Notes: generated by a model not told the origin, from the sequence alone. A stretch of 64,000 nt of DNA from RGIG2134 sp964461115 (GCA_964461115.1 CAYWSX010000005.1:1-64000); one strand, 5' to 3'; positions 52,762-61,022 are shown, numbered from the stretch's first letter. Translations and numbers: made by a program.

Positions 52762-52781
52762 TGTTATTTATCCTTTTATTA

Positions 52782-53768
52782 TTATTCGATTTCAACGCCT
52801 TCAGGATTTGGAGCAAGGTCTAATCCTACGAGTTTTAATTTTTCTACAACTTCATCAGAAGATTTTTTACCGAAGTTTTTGATGTTCAGCAAATCGTGCT
52901 CTGATTTTTTCAAGAGTTCGCCCATTGAATTGATTGAAGCTCTTTTCAAGCAGTTGTATGCTCTTACAGAAAGTTCCAAATCTTCAATGTTCAAGCTTGG
53001 AGTTGCTGCTTCTTCAATAACTTCAGCCTCGTCTTCCATAATCATAGAAGATACTTTAGGCGCAGATGCTGTGATTTGACCTGTTATCGCCGCAATTTGC
53101 ATAAAGTGTTCGATAAGAAGGTTTGCAGATTGTGATAATGCAAGATTTACATCCAAGCTGCCGTTTGACCAGATTTCAAGAGTCAGTTTATCGTAGTCAA
53201 TGATATCGCCTACACGAGTAGGTTCAACATTGTAGCTTACTCTTTTGATTGGCATAAAAGTTGCGTCGATAGGAAGCATGTCGATAGGCATCATTCCTTT
53301 ATTTTCTTTCAATACATCAACGGAGATATAGCCTTTGCCTGTTTCAACGGTAATGTCCGCGTGAACTGATCCACCGTCTGCAACTGTACAAATTAACCAA
53401 TCAGGGTTAACAACTTTAACGCCTGCCGGAAGCTGTAACTCAGATGCAAGAACCGGACCCGGTCTGTCGATGTCTAATCTCAAATTTTGTGGTTCTGCTG
53501 ATTCGCATTTTACAACCAAGCCTTTGAGGTTAAGCATGATGTCAATCACGTCTTCAACAATCCCAGGGATTGATGTGTATTCGTGAGTGATACCTTCTAT
53601 TCTTAATGCAGTACAAGCCGCGCCTTCGAGACTTGATAAAAGTACTCTTCTTAAAGAGTTACCTACTGTAGCACCGAAGCCTCTTTCGAGCGGTTCGATT
53701 ACGAATTTACCGTATTGTGAACCGTCTGAGCTTGTTGTTGTATTTACGCATTTAATTTTTAATTCCAT
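52782..53768 (-). CDS. rpoA: DNA-directed RNA polymerase subunit alpha
   Basis: 328 residues. The N-terminal dimerisation domain (about 1-230) has FVIEPLERGFGATVGNSLRRVLLSSLEG and HEYTSIPGIVEDV. The C-terminal domain (about 255-320) has IEDLELSVRAYNCLKRASINSMGELL, which contacts UP elements and activators. Standard position after rpsD. Confidence 0.98.
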   Translation of the reverse strand: MELKIKCVNTTTSSDGSQYGKFVIEPLERGFGATVGNSLRRVLLSSLEGAACTALRIEGITHEYTSIPGIVEDVIDIMLNLKGLVVKCESAEPQNLRLDIDRPGPVLASELQLPAGVKVVNPDWLICTVADGGSVHADITVETGKGYISVDVLKENKGMMPIDMLPIDATFMPIKRVSYNVEPTRVGDIIDYDKLTLEIWSNGSLDVNLALSQSANLLIEHFMQIAAITGQITASAPKVSSMIMEDEAEVIEEAATPSLNIEDLELSVRAYNCLKRASINSMGELLKKSEHDLLNIKNFGKKSSDEVVEKLKLVGLDLAPNPEGVEIE

Positions 53769-53789
53769 TATTTTATTTCTCCTAGCTAA

Positions 53790-54392
53790 TTACTTAGAGT
53801 AATACTCGATTACAAGGTGTTCTTTGAATTCTGGGTCTAATTCTTCTCTTTCCGGAATTCTGTCAAATGTAACTTTTAAAGCTGCTTTGTCTTGGGTCAT
53901 CCAAGCCGGTGCAGATACTGCGTCAATGCCTTCAACAATTGAATTGATGAAAGAAGCACTCGCTGCTTTAATTGTTACAACATCGCCTGATTTAACCAGG
54001 TATGATGGAATGTCTACTTTTTGACCGTTAACAAGAACGTGACCGTGGTTAACGATTTGTCTTGATTGTTTACGGCTGTTAGCAAAGCCTGCTCTGAAAA
54101 TAACGTTGTCAAGTCTTGATTCTAAAATTTGCAATAAAATCGTACCTGTAACGCCTTTTCTCTTAGCTGCCGCGTTGTAATATTTTGCGAATTGTTTTTC
54201 GCTGACCAAATAGGTCATTCTGATTTTTTGCTTCTCATTTAAGTGAAGAGCGTATTCAGAAAGTTTTTTTCTTGCTGCACCGTGCTGACCTGAAGCACTT
54301 TGTCTCATTGAAGAAACAAGCTTTCTGTTAGATAAATCTTTTACCCCGTAGTTACGGAATAATTTATTTGAAGGTCCTGTATATCTAGCCAC
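53790..54392 (-). CDS. rpsD: 30S ribosomal protein S4
   Basis: 200 residues. ARYTGPSNKLFRNYGVKDL at the N-terminus; S4 RNA-binding domain with LESRLDNVIFRAGFANSRKQSRQIVNHGHVLVNG. It lacks the N-terminal Cys zinc knuckle (C- form). In some bacteria S4 represses its own operon. Confidence 0.98.
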   Translation of the reverse strand: MARYTGPSNKLFRNYGVKDLSNRKLVSSMRQSASGQHGAARKKLSEYALHLNEKQKIRMTYLVSEKQFAKYYNAAAKRKGVTGTILLQILESRLDNVIFRAGFANSRKQSRQIVNHGHVLVNGQKVDIPSYLVKSGDVVTIKAASASFINSIVEGIDAVSAPAWMTQDKAALKVTFDRIPEREELDPEFKEHLVIEYYSK

Positions 54393-54414
54393 TTTTAGCT
54401 CCTTTATTTGTTAA

Positions 54415-54801
54415 TTATACTCTACGTTTTTTAGGCGGACGGCATCCGTTGTGAGGGATTGGTGTCACGTCTTTGATTAATGTAATTTCCAAACCGGCAG
54501 CTTGAATAGCTCTGATAGCTGTTTCACGGCCTGAACCAGGACCTTTGATATAAACTTCGACTTTTTTCATACCTTGATCCATCGATTTTTTAGCAACTTG
54601 TTCAGCTGCTGATTGTGCTGCAAACGGAGTGCCTTTTCTTGCACCTTTAAATCCGCAAGCACCTGCTGAAGCCCAAGCAATTGAGTTGCCCTGAGTATCA
54701 GTAGAAGTAACGATTGTATTGTTGAATGTAGATTGAATATGCACTACACCCTGTAATACGTTCTTTTTTTCCTTTTTCTTAGTTTTAGTTGGTCTTGCCA
54801 T
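54415..54801 (-). CDS. rpsK: 30S ribosomal protein S11
   Basis: 128 residues. HIQSTFNNTIVTSTD, FKGARKGTPFAAQ, KGPGSGRETAIRAI and the C-terminal NGCRPPKKRRV are standard. Confidence 0.98.
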   Translation of the reverse strand: MARPTKTKKKEKKNVLQGVVHIQSTFNNTIVTSTDTQGNSIAWASAGACGFKGARKGTPFAAQSAAEQVAKKSMDQGMKKVEVYIKGPGSGRETAIRAIQAAGLEITLIKDVTPIPHNGCRPPKKRRV

Positions 54802-54849
54802 TTTTATTTCCCTTATAATTTATAGTTTTCTTATAACTGTTCCCAAAGC

Positions 54850-55215
54850 TTATTTCTTTTTGCTTACAGGACCCATGCTTTTACCGCGTCTTGTTCTTGC
54901 GTTTGTTTTTGTTCTTTGTCCGCGGCATGGAAGTTTTCTTCTGTGTCTCATTCCTCTGTAAGAGTTGATTTCAGAAAGCCTTTTGATACTCATGCTTTCT
55001 TCTCTTCTCAAATCACCTTCGATGGTGTATTTAGCGAGTTCGTCTCTTAGTTTTTTGATATCATCTTCTGTTAAGTCATCTGTTCTTAAATCAGGTGAAA
55101 TTTTAGTTGCTTCCAAAATTTTTGCTGAACGAGTAGGTCCGATACCGAATATATAGGTAAGGGCGATAATCATTCTTTTGTTACGAGGTAAATCTACCCC
55201 AGCTAATCTTGCCAT
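54850..55215 (-). CDS. rpsM: 30S ribosomal protein S13
   Basis: 121 residues. ARLAGVDLPRNKRMIIALTYIFGIG and the C-terminal RGMRHRRKLPCRGQRTKTNARTRRG tail are conserved. Preceded by an unusually long 141-nt gap after rpmJ; AAAGGAG is the SD. Confidence 0.98.
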   Translation of the reverse strand: MARLAGVDLPRNKRMIIALTYIFGIGPTRSAKILEATKISPDLRTDDLTEDDIKKLRDELAKYTIEGDLRREESMSIKRLSEINSYRGMRHRRKLPCRGQRTKTNARTRRGKSMGPVSKKK

Positions 55216-55356
55216 TTATTTGCTCCTTTTGTTAATTGTTTGTGTTTTTCTTGTTGTGTCTGTCTTGGATTATTTGTAACCCTCTTGGCTCCTGTTGAGT
55301 TCGGCTCTTAAGTCTTGCTCACCGCAAGCCCTGCGAGCCTTCATTCCGGGCGAAGC
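55216..55356 (-). promoter_or_regulatory. structured leader between rpmJ and rpsM (possible S4-type autoregulatory site)
   Basis: The 5' half is GC-rich for this genome and full of complementary words: GCTC/GAGC around GCA...TGC (hairpin), and GGCTC that can pair with either of two downstream GAGCC copies. The 3' half is unstructured, A-rich and leads to the SD. Position before rpsM matches the S4-binding leader of the E. coli alpha operon, but homology is not shown. Confidence 0.4.
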
Positions 55357-55470
55357 CTATCCTTGTCTTTGTTTGTGCTTAGGGTGTTTGCATATAACTG
55401 TAATTCTGCCTCTTCTTTTGATTATTTGGCAGTCTTTACAAATTGGTTTTACTGATGCTCTAACTTTCAT
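55357..55470 (-). CDS. rpmJ: 50S ribosomal protein L36
   Basis: 37 residues, MKVRASVKPICKDCQIIKRR... Zinc ligands C-x2-C-x12-C-x4-H (C11, C14, C27, H32). AAAGGA precedes ATG 55470. Order infA-rpmJ-rpsM is standard. Confidence 0.97.
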   Translation of the reverse strand: MKVRASVKPICKDCQIIKRRGRITVICKHPKHKQRQG

Positions 55471-55496
55471 TATTCTGTCCTTTCGGTTGTGTGTGT

Positions 55497-55712
55497 CTAT
55501 TTAAGTCTGTATGTAATTCTTCCGCGTGTTAAATCGTATGGTGTCATTTCGACTTTAACTTTATCCCCGGGGAGAATTCTTATGAAATTTTTTCTTATTT
55601 TGCCTGAAATATGGGCTAAAATTTCGTGTCCGTTTTCGAGTTCTACTCTAAACATTGCATTTGGCATGGATTCTAATATTGTGCCTTCAAATTCGATTAC
55701 ATCTTTTGACAT
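55497..55712 (-). CDS. infA: translation initiation factor IF-1
   Basis: 71 residues, OB fold. FEGTILESMPNAMFRVELENGHEILAHISGKIRKNFIRILPGDKVKVEMTPYDL is the family body (abridged by blocks: NAMFRVELENG, ILAHISGK, PGDKVKVEMTPYDL). First gene of this operon piece; map, adk and secY are not upstream, so the spc/alpha cluster is split here. Confidence 0.98.
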   Translation of the reverse strand: MSKDVIEFEGTILESMPNAMFRVELENGHEILAHISGKIRKNFIRILPGDKVKVEMTPYDLTRGRITYRLK

Positions 55713-55998
55713 GTTGCGTTTTTTCCTTTGTTTGGGCGCAATACAACACGCCGTTTATATATCGTACATGCTAAAAAATCTTTATCAAGCTTTTTTCTTT
55801 ATAAATAGTGCGTTTGCATGGGAAATTGGGCGAGAAACCAAGCGGTTGTTTTTAAAAAGTTGCGACATATACGCTGGAGGCTTGTATGCGTTTAATGCCC
55901 TTTTGTAGGTCATTTTAGCAAGTTATGTAAACATTTCTTAATAAACCTAAGATGCAAACAAATAAAAAAACAACAACATTGCCGTTTGTGCTAAAAAC
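55713..55998. other. intergenic region upstream of infA
   Basis: 286 bp without a convincing gene. It must hold the ribosomal operon promoter on the minus strand; a TTGATA near 55795 and AT-rich hexamers near 55760 are candidates, but spacing is not ideal. Contains one exact ACATTTCTTAA (55931-55941), 219 bp before infA. Confidence 0.45.
55931..55941 (+). repeat. recurrent intergenic 11-mer, copy 4
   Basis: Exact ACATTTCTTAA between the XRE gene and infA. Confidence 0.55.
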
Positions 55999-56217
55999 TT
56001 ATTTTACAATTATATCTTCCACTTTTATGCCGAGTTTATTTGTTATTTCGACAAGTTTCTTGATGGTTATGTTTTGTTCTCCGCGTTCAATTTTGCCAAT
56101 GTAATTTGTGTGCACACTTGCGATTTCCGCAAATTTTTCTTGAGAATAACCTTTTCTTACTCTTTCGGTGCGGATATTTTTACCTATTCTCTTTAAGACG
56201 TTCGTGTATAAAATCAT
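55999..56217 (-). CDS. XRE-family HTH transcriptional regulator
   Basis: 72 residues, a single HTH_3 domain: IGKNIRTERVRKGYSQEKFAEIASVHTNYIGKIERG (abridged blocks KGYSQEKFAEIA and TNYIGKIERGEQ), then LVEITNKLGIKVEDI. No effector domain. TAAAAT (56224-56229) lies 6 nt before the ATG without SD, and a palindrome covers the -35 area, suggesting autorepression. Confidence 0.9.
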   Translation of the reverse strand: MILYTNVLKRIGKNIRTERVRKGYSQEKFAEIASVHTNYIGKIERGEQNITIKKLVEITNKLGIKVEDIIVK

Positions 56218-56240
56218 TATACGATTTTATAGTAGTGCCA

Positions 56241-56257
56241 TAGTGTATTCTATACTA
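56241..56257. promoter_or_regulatory. palindromic operator candidate of the XRE regulator
   Basis: TAGTGTA-TTC-TATACTA, a 7-3-7 inverted repeat with one mismatch, inside a wider GTAGT...ACTAC repeat. It lies 11 bp beyond the -10 box, where the -35 should be. Confidence 0.5.
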
Positions 56258-56408
56258 CCATAATAGTTGTTAGCCTGTTAATTCAAGTTGACTTGTTGTT
56301 GTATGACAAAGAAAGAGCAGTTTGAACGTGATTTGTGCTGTTGTTTTGTAAAATCGGATTTCTTATTTCCATTATATAGTTTTTCTTTGCCGTTTTGTAT
56401 GTTCTTTA

Positions 56409-56414
56409 TATAAT
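56409..56414 (+). promoter_or_regulatory. -10 box of glyS
   Basis: Perfect TATAAT, 30 nt before ATG 56445, with TTGCCG 16 bp upstream as a weak -35. The SD GCGAGAG follows. Confidence 0.5.
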
Positions 56415-56444
56415 ATACTTACGAAACACATAGCGAGAGAAAAA

Positions 56445-58463
56445 ATGAGCAAATTTTTATTGGAAATAGGTACTGAGGAATTGCCTCACAAGTTTATACC
56501 GTCTGCATCCGGGCAGTTGAAGAAGAGTTTTGAAAAATTATTTAATGATAATAATATCGAGTTTGATATTGTTAAAACTTACGCTTCCCCGAGAAGGTTG
56601 GCAGTAAAAGTCGAAGGATTGCCTGAAAAACAAGCGGATGTCGAAAAAACGCTTAAGGGTCCTATTGCGCATATTGCGTTTGATGAGAATAAAAACATAA
56701 CTCCTGCGGGGCTCGGTTTTGCTAAAAAAAACGGAGTTGAGCCTGATAAATTATATGTAGAAGATAATTATGTGTGGGCAAAAATTGAGCAAAAGGGGAA
56801 ATCGACTAAAGAAATTATTTCCGAAAATGCGGAAAGTATAGTATTGAAGCTTCAAGGTTCACACTTTATGCGCTGGGCGGATTTGGAAGTTAAGTTTCAG
56901 CGTCCTATACGCTGGATTGTTTCGATTTTTGATTCAGAGGAGCTTGCTGTTGAAATTGCGGAAGTTAAATCTTCAAGATGCTCTCGTGGGCATAGATTCA
57001 AGTCTGATAAAGTTGAAATCAAGTCGGTTGACGATTACATTTCAATACTGAGGGAAAATAATGTTTACGCATGTCCTGAAGAGCGACGAGGAATAATTGT
57101 TCAGCTTGCCAAAGAGGCTGCGGAGGGAATCGGTGCAGATGTTGCGCTTGAAGATGAGCTTGTTGATGAAGTTTCTAATCTTACGGAATGGCCTGTGCCT
57201 GCAATTTGCAGTTTCGATGAGAAATATTTAAATATTCCCGAAAAAGTTAACGTAACTGTAATGGCTACCCACCAAAGATATTTTCCGCTTTATAAAGACG
57301 GCAAGCTGTTAAACAAATTCATCACAATGACTAATTTCATCGGGAATGAGTTTGAAAATATCAAAGCAGGAAATGAGCGTGTTGTTGTTGCTCGATTGGA
57401 AGATGGTTTATTCTTTTTTGAGCAGGATACGAGAACGCCGATTTTTGACAAGCTGGAAGCGCTAAAAGGTGTAACTTTCCAAAAAGGAATGGGTACAATG
57501 TATGACAAAACCCAAAGAATTGTAAAACTTTCAACGTATATTGCTAAAAATATGGGCATTTCAGACGCTGATATTGTAAGAACGGCTACGCTCAGCAAAT
57601 GTGACCTTGTGACAAAGCTCGTGTTTGAATTTACTGAACTTCAGGGCTTTATCGGCGGAGATTATGGGCGTATCAGCGGTGAAAAATCTAATGTATGCAA
57701 AGGTATTACAGAACACTACTTCCCGCTCGGAGTTGACAGCGAATTGGCTTCATCAATTGAGGGACAGGTTGTTGGTATAGCTGATAAAATTGATACAATT
57801 TGTGCGGTATTTTTGGACGGAAGAAAACCGACAGGTTCGGCTGACCCGTTGGGCGTACGCCGTGCGGTTCTCGGAATTTTGAAAACTATAGTTGCAAATA
57901 ATTTAAAAATAAATCTCTCGGAACTTATAAAATTAAGTGTTTCCATGCTTCCGAAAAAAGCTGAAAACGAAGAGGCTCTTTTGAATGATATAAATGAATT
58001 TTTCACGCAAAGATTGATTATTCTATATTCCTCAGAGTATGGGCATGATGTCTTGGAGGCTTGTGTTTCAGGAAAAGATGTTTTGGCTGATTTGAGTGAT
58101 TTTGTAACACGTTTGGAGCTTGTAAAATCAATGACTAAAGCTGAAAATTATTCAAAATTCCATGAAGCTGCAAATAGAATTATCAGGATTATAAAAGACA
58201 GCAAAATAAGCGAAGTTGATGAAAAACTGTTTAAGGAAGAAGCTGAAAAAGCCTTGTATGCAGCTTATTTAACTGTTAAATCAGAAGACTATTCAAAACT
58301 TTCTGAAGAACTGATGAATATCAACAATGAAATTGACAAATTCTTTGAAGAGGTCTTGGTAATGGACAAAGACGAAGCAATTAAGAATAACAGAATTAAT
58401 CTTCTCGGCAAGATAAGAGAAAAATTCGAAAGAATTGCTGATTTTTCAAAGATAATCAACTGA
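56445..58463 (+). CDS. glyS: glycyl-tRNA synthetase, beta subunit
   Basis: 672 residues. LLEIGTEELPHKFI, YASPRRLAVKVEGL, KGPIAHIAFDENKNITPAGLGF (abridged), HFMRWADLEVKFQRPIRW and ATHQRYFPLY are diagnostic of the tetrameric alpha2beta2 type; an anticodon-binding region lies at the C-terminus. The catalytic alpha subunit (glyQ) is not adjacent, as in cyanobacteria and unlike the glyQS operon of many bacteria. Confidence 0.97.
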   Translation: MSKFLLEIGTEELPHKFIPSASGQLKKSFEKLFNDNNIEFDIVKTYASPRRLAVKVEGLPEKQADVEKTLKGPIAHIAFDENKNITPAGLGFAKKNGVEPDKLYVEDNYVWAKIEQKGKSTKEIISENAESIVLKLQGSHFMRWADLEVKFQRPIRWIVSIFDSEELAVEIAEVKSSRCSRGHRFKSDKVEIKSVDDYISILRENNVYACPEERRGIIVQLAKEAAEGIGADVALEDELVDEVSNLTEWPVPAICSFDEKYLNIPEKVNVTVMATHQRYFPLYKDGKLLNKFITMTNFIGNEFENIKAGNERVVVARLEDGLFFFEQDTRTPIFDKLEALKGVTFQKGMGTMYDKTQRIVKLSTYIAKNMGISDADIVRTATLSKCDLVTKLVFEFTELQGFIGGDYGRISGEKSNVCKGITEHYFPLGVDSELASSIEGQVVGIADKIDTICAVFLDGRKPTGSADPLGVRRAVLGILKTIVANNLKINLSELIKLSVSMLPKKAENEEALLNDINEFFTQRLIILYSSEYGHDVLEACVSGKDVLADLSDFVTRLELVKSMTKAENYSKFHEAANRIIRIIKDSKISEVDEKLFKEEAEKALYAAYLTVKSEDYSKLSEELMNINNEIDKFFEEVLVMDKDEAIKNNRINLLGKIREKFERIADFSKIIN

Positions 58464-58541
58464 TTTAGCCTTTCTGACTAATATATATGCAGAGAAGTCT
58501 CTGATACACTGAGGGTGTACTCTGAAAAATTAAGGAGACGG

Positions 58542-58934
58542 ATGTATTATCGTTTGGTTACAGGCTTGCTGTTATTGTTTGTTTTGGCGGCGTATATAGA
58601 TACAAAAAGTATCAAAGAGACTATCAACGACACAAAAATGCTCAAGGAGTATAAAAATTGTTCGAAATTGATAGGAATCGGTATTCGCGACCATGATGAC
58701 GGACGTGTAAAAGTCAAAGATGTAGTGATGAATACACCAGCTGATCGCTCAGGGCTTGAAGTTGGTGATGTTGTTGTTCATGTTGATGGAAAAAAAGTAA
58801 CTTCTGCTTCTGCATTGAAGCAGTATTTGAAAGATGTTAAAAAAAATAAACAAATTGCACTTACAATTCAAAAACCTGATAATAGTATCGTGGAAGTGTC
58901 TTTAACTCCGACTTCTATTAATGATGACAGATAA
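58542..58934 (+). CDS. membrane-anchored PDZ-domain protein
   Basis: 130 residues. An N-terminal membrane helix (YYRLVTGLLLLFVLAAYI), then one PDZ domain: KVKDVVMNTPADRSGLEVGDVVVHVDG and VTSASALKQYL, like the PDZ of HtrA/CtpA, but no protease domain. AAGGAG precedes ATG 58542. Perhaps a periplasmic adaptor; partner unknown. Confidence 0.8.
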   Translation: MYYRLVTGLLLLFVLAAYIDTKSIKETINDTKMLKEYKNCSKLIGIGIRDHDDGRVKVKDVVMNTPADRSGLEVGDVVVHVDGKKVTSASALKQYLKDVKKNKQIALTIQKPDNSIVEVSLTPTSINDDR

Positions 58935-58973
58935 ATACATTATTTGGACTATAAAAAATTAATAGAACAGAGC

Positions 58974-58979
58974 TATAAT
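58974..58979 (+). promoter_or_regulatory. -10 box of the beta-lactamase-like gene
   Basis: Perfect TATAAT. The leader of about 47 nt contains hairpin GGAGAC-tttaat-GTCTCC (58997-59014) just before the SD GGAGAAGGA, which could influence translation. Confidence 0.45.
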
Positions 58980-59032
58980 ATAATTAAGATATAGGGGGAG
59001 ACTTTAATGTCTCCGGGAGAAGGATTTAGTAG

Positions 59033-60226
59033 TTGCCAAAGTTAGCTCGAGACTATCAATATAATTATGATACAAGATATTACGGAGTTCGTCCGCAGAC
59101 GGTTCAATCGTATCCGAATGTGCGTAAACCGGCTAATATTAATGATTTGAGACGCAAATCCCAGCGCAAAGCTGTCAAAAAGCGTTCGAATCCGCTTCAA
59201 GTTATGGTTCAGCTCGCTGTTGCCGCTGTCCTTGGAATGTATGTAATTCCGTATAGTTTTAGCCATTTTACGCTTCCTAATTTTTACAACCCTATCAAAA
59301 ATAGAAGTGTAAAAACTAACTACGAAAGTGTTTTAAGCCCGACAAGAAGCTATATTCATAATAATCATTTTTTGAACAAGCCGATGTTAAATTCTGCCGA
59401 GCTTCAGAAGCCTGTAATGCAGCCTTTGTTTGAATCGGATAGAATGACAATGCTTGAGACTCGTTTGAATGCTTTAATGCAGAATTATAAAACTATTCAG
59501 CCGTCGATTTATGTTTGGGAATACGAAAACGGCAAATTTGCAAATATTAATGCAGACGAGGAATTTCCGACAGCAAGCATTATTAAAATACCTGTCTTAA
59601 TTGAAATGTTTAGAGCCATAGAAGCAGGGCAGTTCAAGCTTTATGATACAATGGTCATGGGTGAGCATTATCGTACAAGCGGCTCAGGTTCTTTGCAATT
59701 TAAGCCTCAAAATTCTGTTTACAATATGGATACTCTTGCCCGACATATGATAGAAGAGTCTGACAATACTTCAACGAACATGATTATGTCCAAAATTGGC
59801 GGAAAATACAGTGTTAACAGGGCTGTAAAAAATTGGGGTATGAAACATACCCGTATTGAAAACTGGCTTCCGGACTTAGGCGGCGGAAATGTTTCCACTG
59901 CGCGTGAAATGTCTACAATGCTCTATAACATCAACAATGATTCGCTCTTGAATATCAATAGCCGTGAAAGTATTATTGACTATATGTCTCACGTGAAAAA
60001 TAATCGTCTTATTCAAGCAGGACTTCCCGAAAATGCCCAATTTATTCACAAAACAGGCGATATTGGCACAATGCTTGGAGATGCGGGAATCGTGTACGCG
60101 CCGAACGGTAAAAGATACGTTGTTACAATTTTTGCGAAACGTCCGTTTAACAGCCCTCAAGGCAAAGAATTTATCGTGGAAGCTTCAAAAATTATTTACG
60201 ATTACGTAATCAATGGTAAAGTGTAA
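59033..60226 (+). CDS. class A beta-lactamase-like serine hydrolase, membrane-anchored
   Basis: 397 residues. A basic N-terminal tail of about 55 residues precedes a membrane helix (LQVMVQLAVAAVLGMYVIPY). The C-terminal penicillin-recognising domain has S182-I-I-K185 (SxxK), S243-D-N (SDN) and K340-T-G (KTG), in class A order. The omega-loop Glu is not obvious (IENWLPDLGGGN), so activity could be beta-lactamase or a carboxypeptidase-like role. TTG start with AAGGA upstream; no in-frame ATG fits. Confidence 0.85.
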   Translation: MPKLARDYQYNYDTRYYGVRPQTVQSYPNVRKPANINDLRRKSQRKAVKKRSNPLQVMVQLAVAAVLGMYVIPYSFSHFTLPNFYNPIKNRSVKTNYESVLSPTRSYIHNNHFLNKPMLNSAELQKPVMQPLFESDRMTMLETRLNALMQNYKTIQPSIYVWEYENGKFANINADEEFPTASIIKIPVLIEMFRAIEAGQFKLYDTMVMGEHYRTSGSGSLQFKPQNSVYNMDTLARHMIEESDNTSTNMIMSKIGGKYSVNRAVKNWGMKHTRIENWLPDLGGGNVSTAREMSTMLYNINNDSLLNINSRESIIDYMSHVKNNRLIQAGLPENAQFIHKTGDIGTMLGDAGIVYAPNGKRYVVTIFAKRPFNSPQGKEFIVEASKIIYDYVINGKV

Positions 60227-60280
60227 TTTACATTTAATTTTTTTGTTGTAAAATTATTTTATTGATAATTGAATAACTAT

Positions 60281-60361
60281 GTCGGTGTGGCGGAATGGTA
60301 GACGCGCACGCTTGAGGGGCGTGTGGAGAAATCTGTAAGAGTTCAAGTCTCTTCACCGACA
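60281..60361 (+). tRNA. tRNA-Leu(GAG)
   Basis: Class II tRNA. Acceptor GTCGGTG (60281-60287) pairs with CACCGAC (60354-60360); anticodon stem CACGC/GCGTG encloses TTGAGGG (anticodon GAG). Long variable arm; CCA not encoded. A transposase element begins 15 bp downstream. Confidence 0.93.
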
Positions 60362-60375
60362 TTTCTCAAAGCTAT

Positions 60376-60998
60376 CAAGTAGGGTGCAATTTTTTGCACC
60401 AGTTAAAATTATTCAAGGTCTAAATCATTAATCTTGTGTTTGTCGTCAAAATTACACCAAGCTAAGTCGTAATACTTTTCATTAGCAAATTTTTTAAAAG
60501 AAGAATATTGCCAATTTTTAGGTGAAATATTGTGGTGTTTCATTGAATTGTAATGAATATAATCAATATGTCTGAACAAATCTTGTTCGTTTCTGATTAT
60601 ATGATTATAATATCTGCGTTGCCAAATTCCTTTTTCTCCTCGTTTTAATGCGGATTTTGATAAATTTTTATTACAATATTTTGCCGGCACATTAACAGAA
60701 AAATTAAATTTAATATTTCGAACAATTTTAGAAATATTTTCTTGATTATCGGTAGATATTATCATATGGCAATGATTATTTAATATTGTTATTGCAATTA
60801 TGTCAAAATTAAATTTTTGTTTTGTGAATTTAAAACTGTTTCTTAAAATGTCGATGTTTTTTATTAAAATATCAGATCTATTATATGTTACGAATGTAAT
60901 GAAAACAGGATTAGAGGTGGAAAAATATCTTTTGTAATTACTCATTCCGAAAGCTTAGCATATATAGAATAATGGTGCAAAAAATTGCACCCTACTTG
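60376..60998. mobile_element. REP-transposase element with 25-bp terminal inverted repeats
   Basis: 60376-60400 and 60974-60998 are exact reverse complements over 25 bp (CAAGTAGGGTGCAA... and ...TTGCACCCTACTTG). Each end also contains its own hairpin GGTGCAA/TTGCACC. Between them lies a single Y1 HUH transposase gene. Total 623 bp, apparently intact; no target duplication is obvious. Sited directly after tRNA-Leu. Confidence 0.85.
60409..60945 (-). CDS. REP-associated tyrosine transposase (Y1/RAYT, IS200-like)
   Basis: 178 residues. Single-strand DNA nickase/transposase. FITFVTYNRSDIL opens the fold; NNHCHMIIS is the HUH motif; KGIWQRRYYNHIIRNEQDLFRHIDYIHYNS (abridged: WQRRYYNHIIR, HIDYIHYNS) carries the RAYT signature and catalytic Tyr. 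Length normal, no frameshift. It probably acts on the hairpins at the element ends. Confidence 0.9.
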   Translation of the reverse strand: MSNYKRYFSTSNPVFITFVTYNRSDILIKNIDILRNSFKFTKQKFNFDIIAITILNNHCHMIISTDNQENISKIVRNIKFNFSVNVPAKYCNKNLSKSALKRGEKGIWQRRYYNHIIRNEQDLFRHIDYIHYNSMKHHNISPKNWQYSSFKKFANEKYYDLAWCNFDDKHKINDLDLE

Positions 60999-61022
60999 TT
61001 GCTTGTTACTAAATCTGCAAAA

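Noticed and set aside
55489..55908. 139-codon plus-strand frame over infA and its upstream region
   Set aside because: Antisense to infA and continuing into the operon promoter region; no SD and no family.
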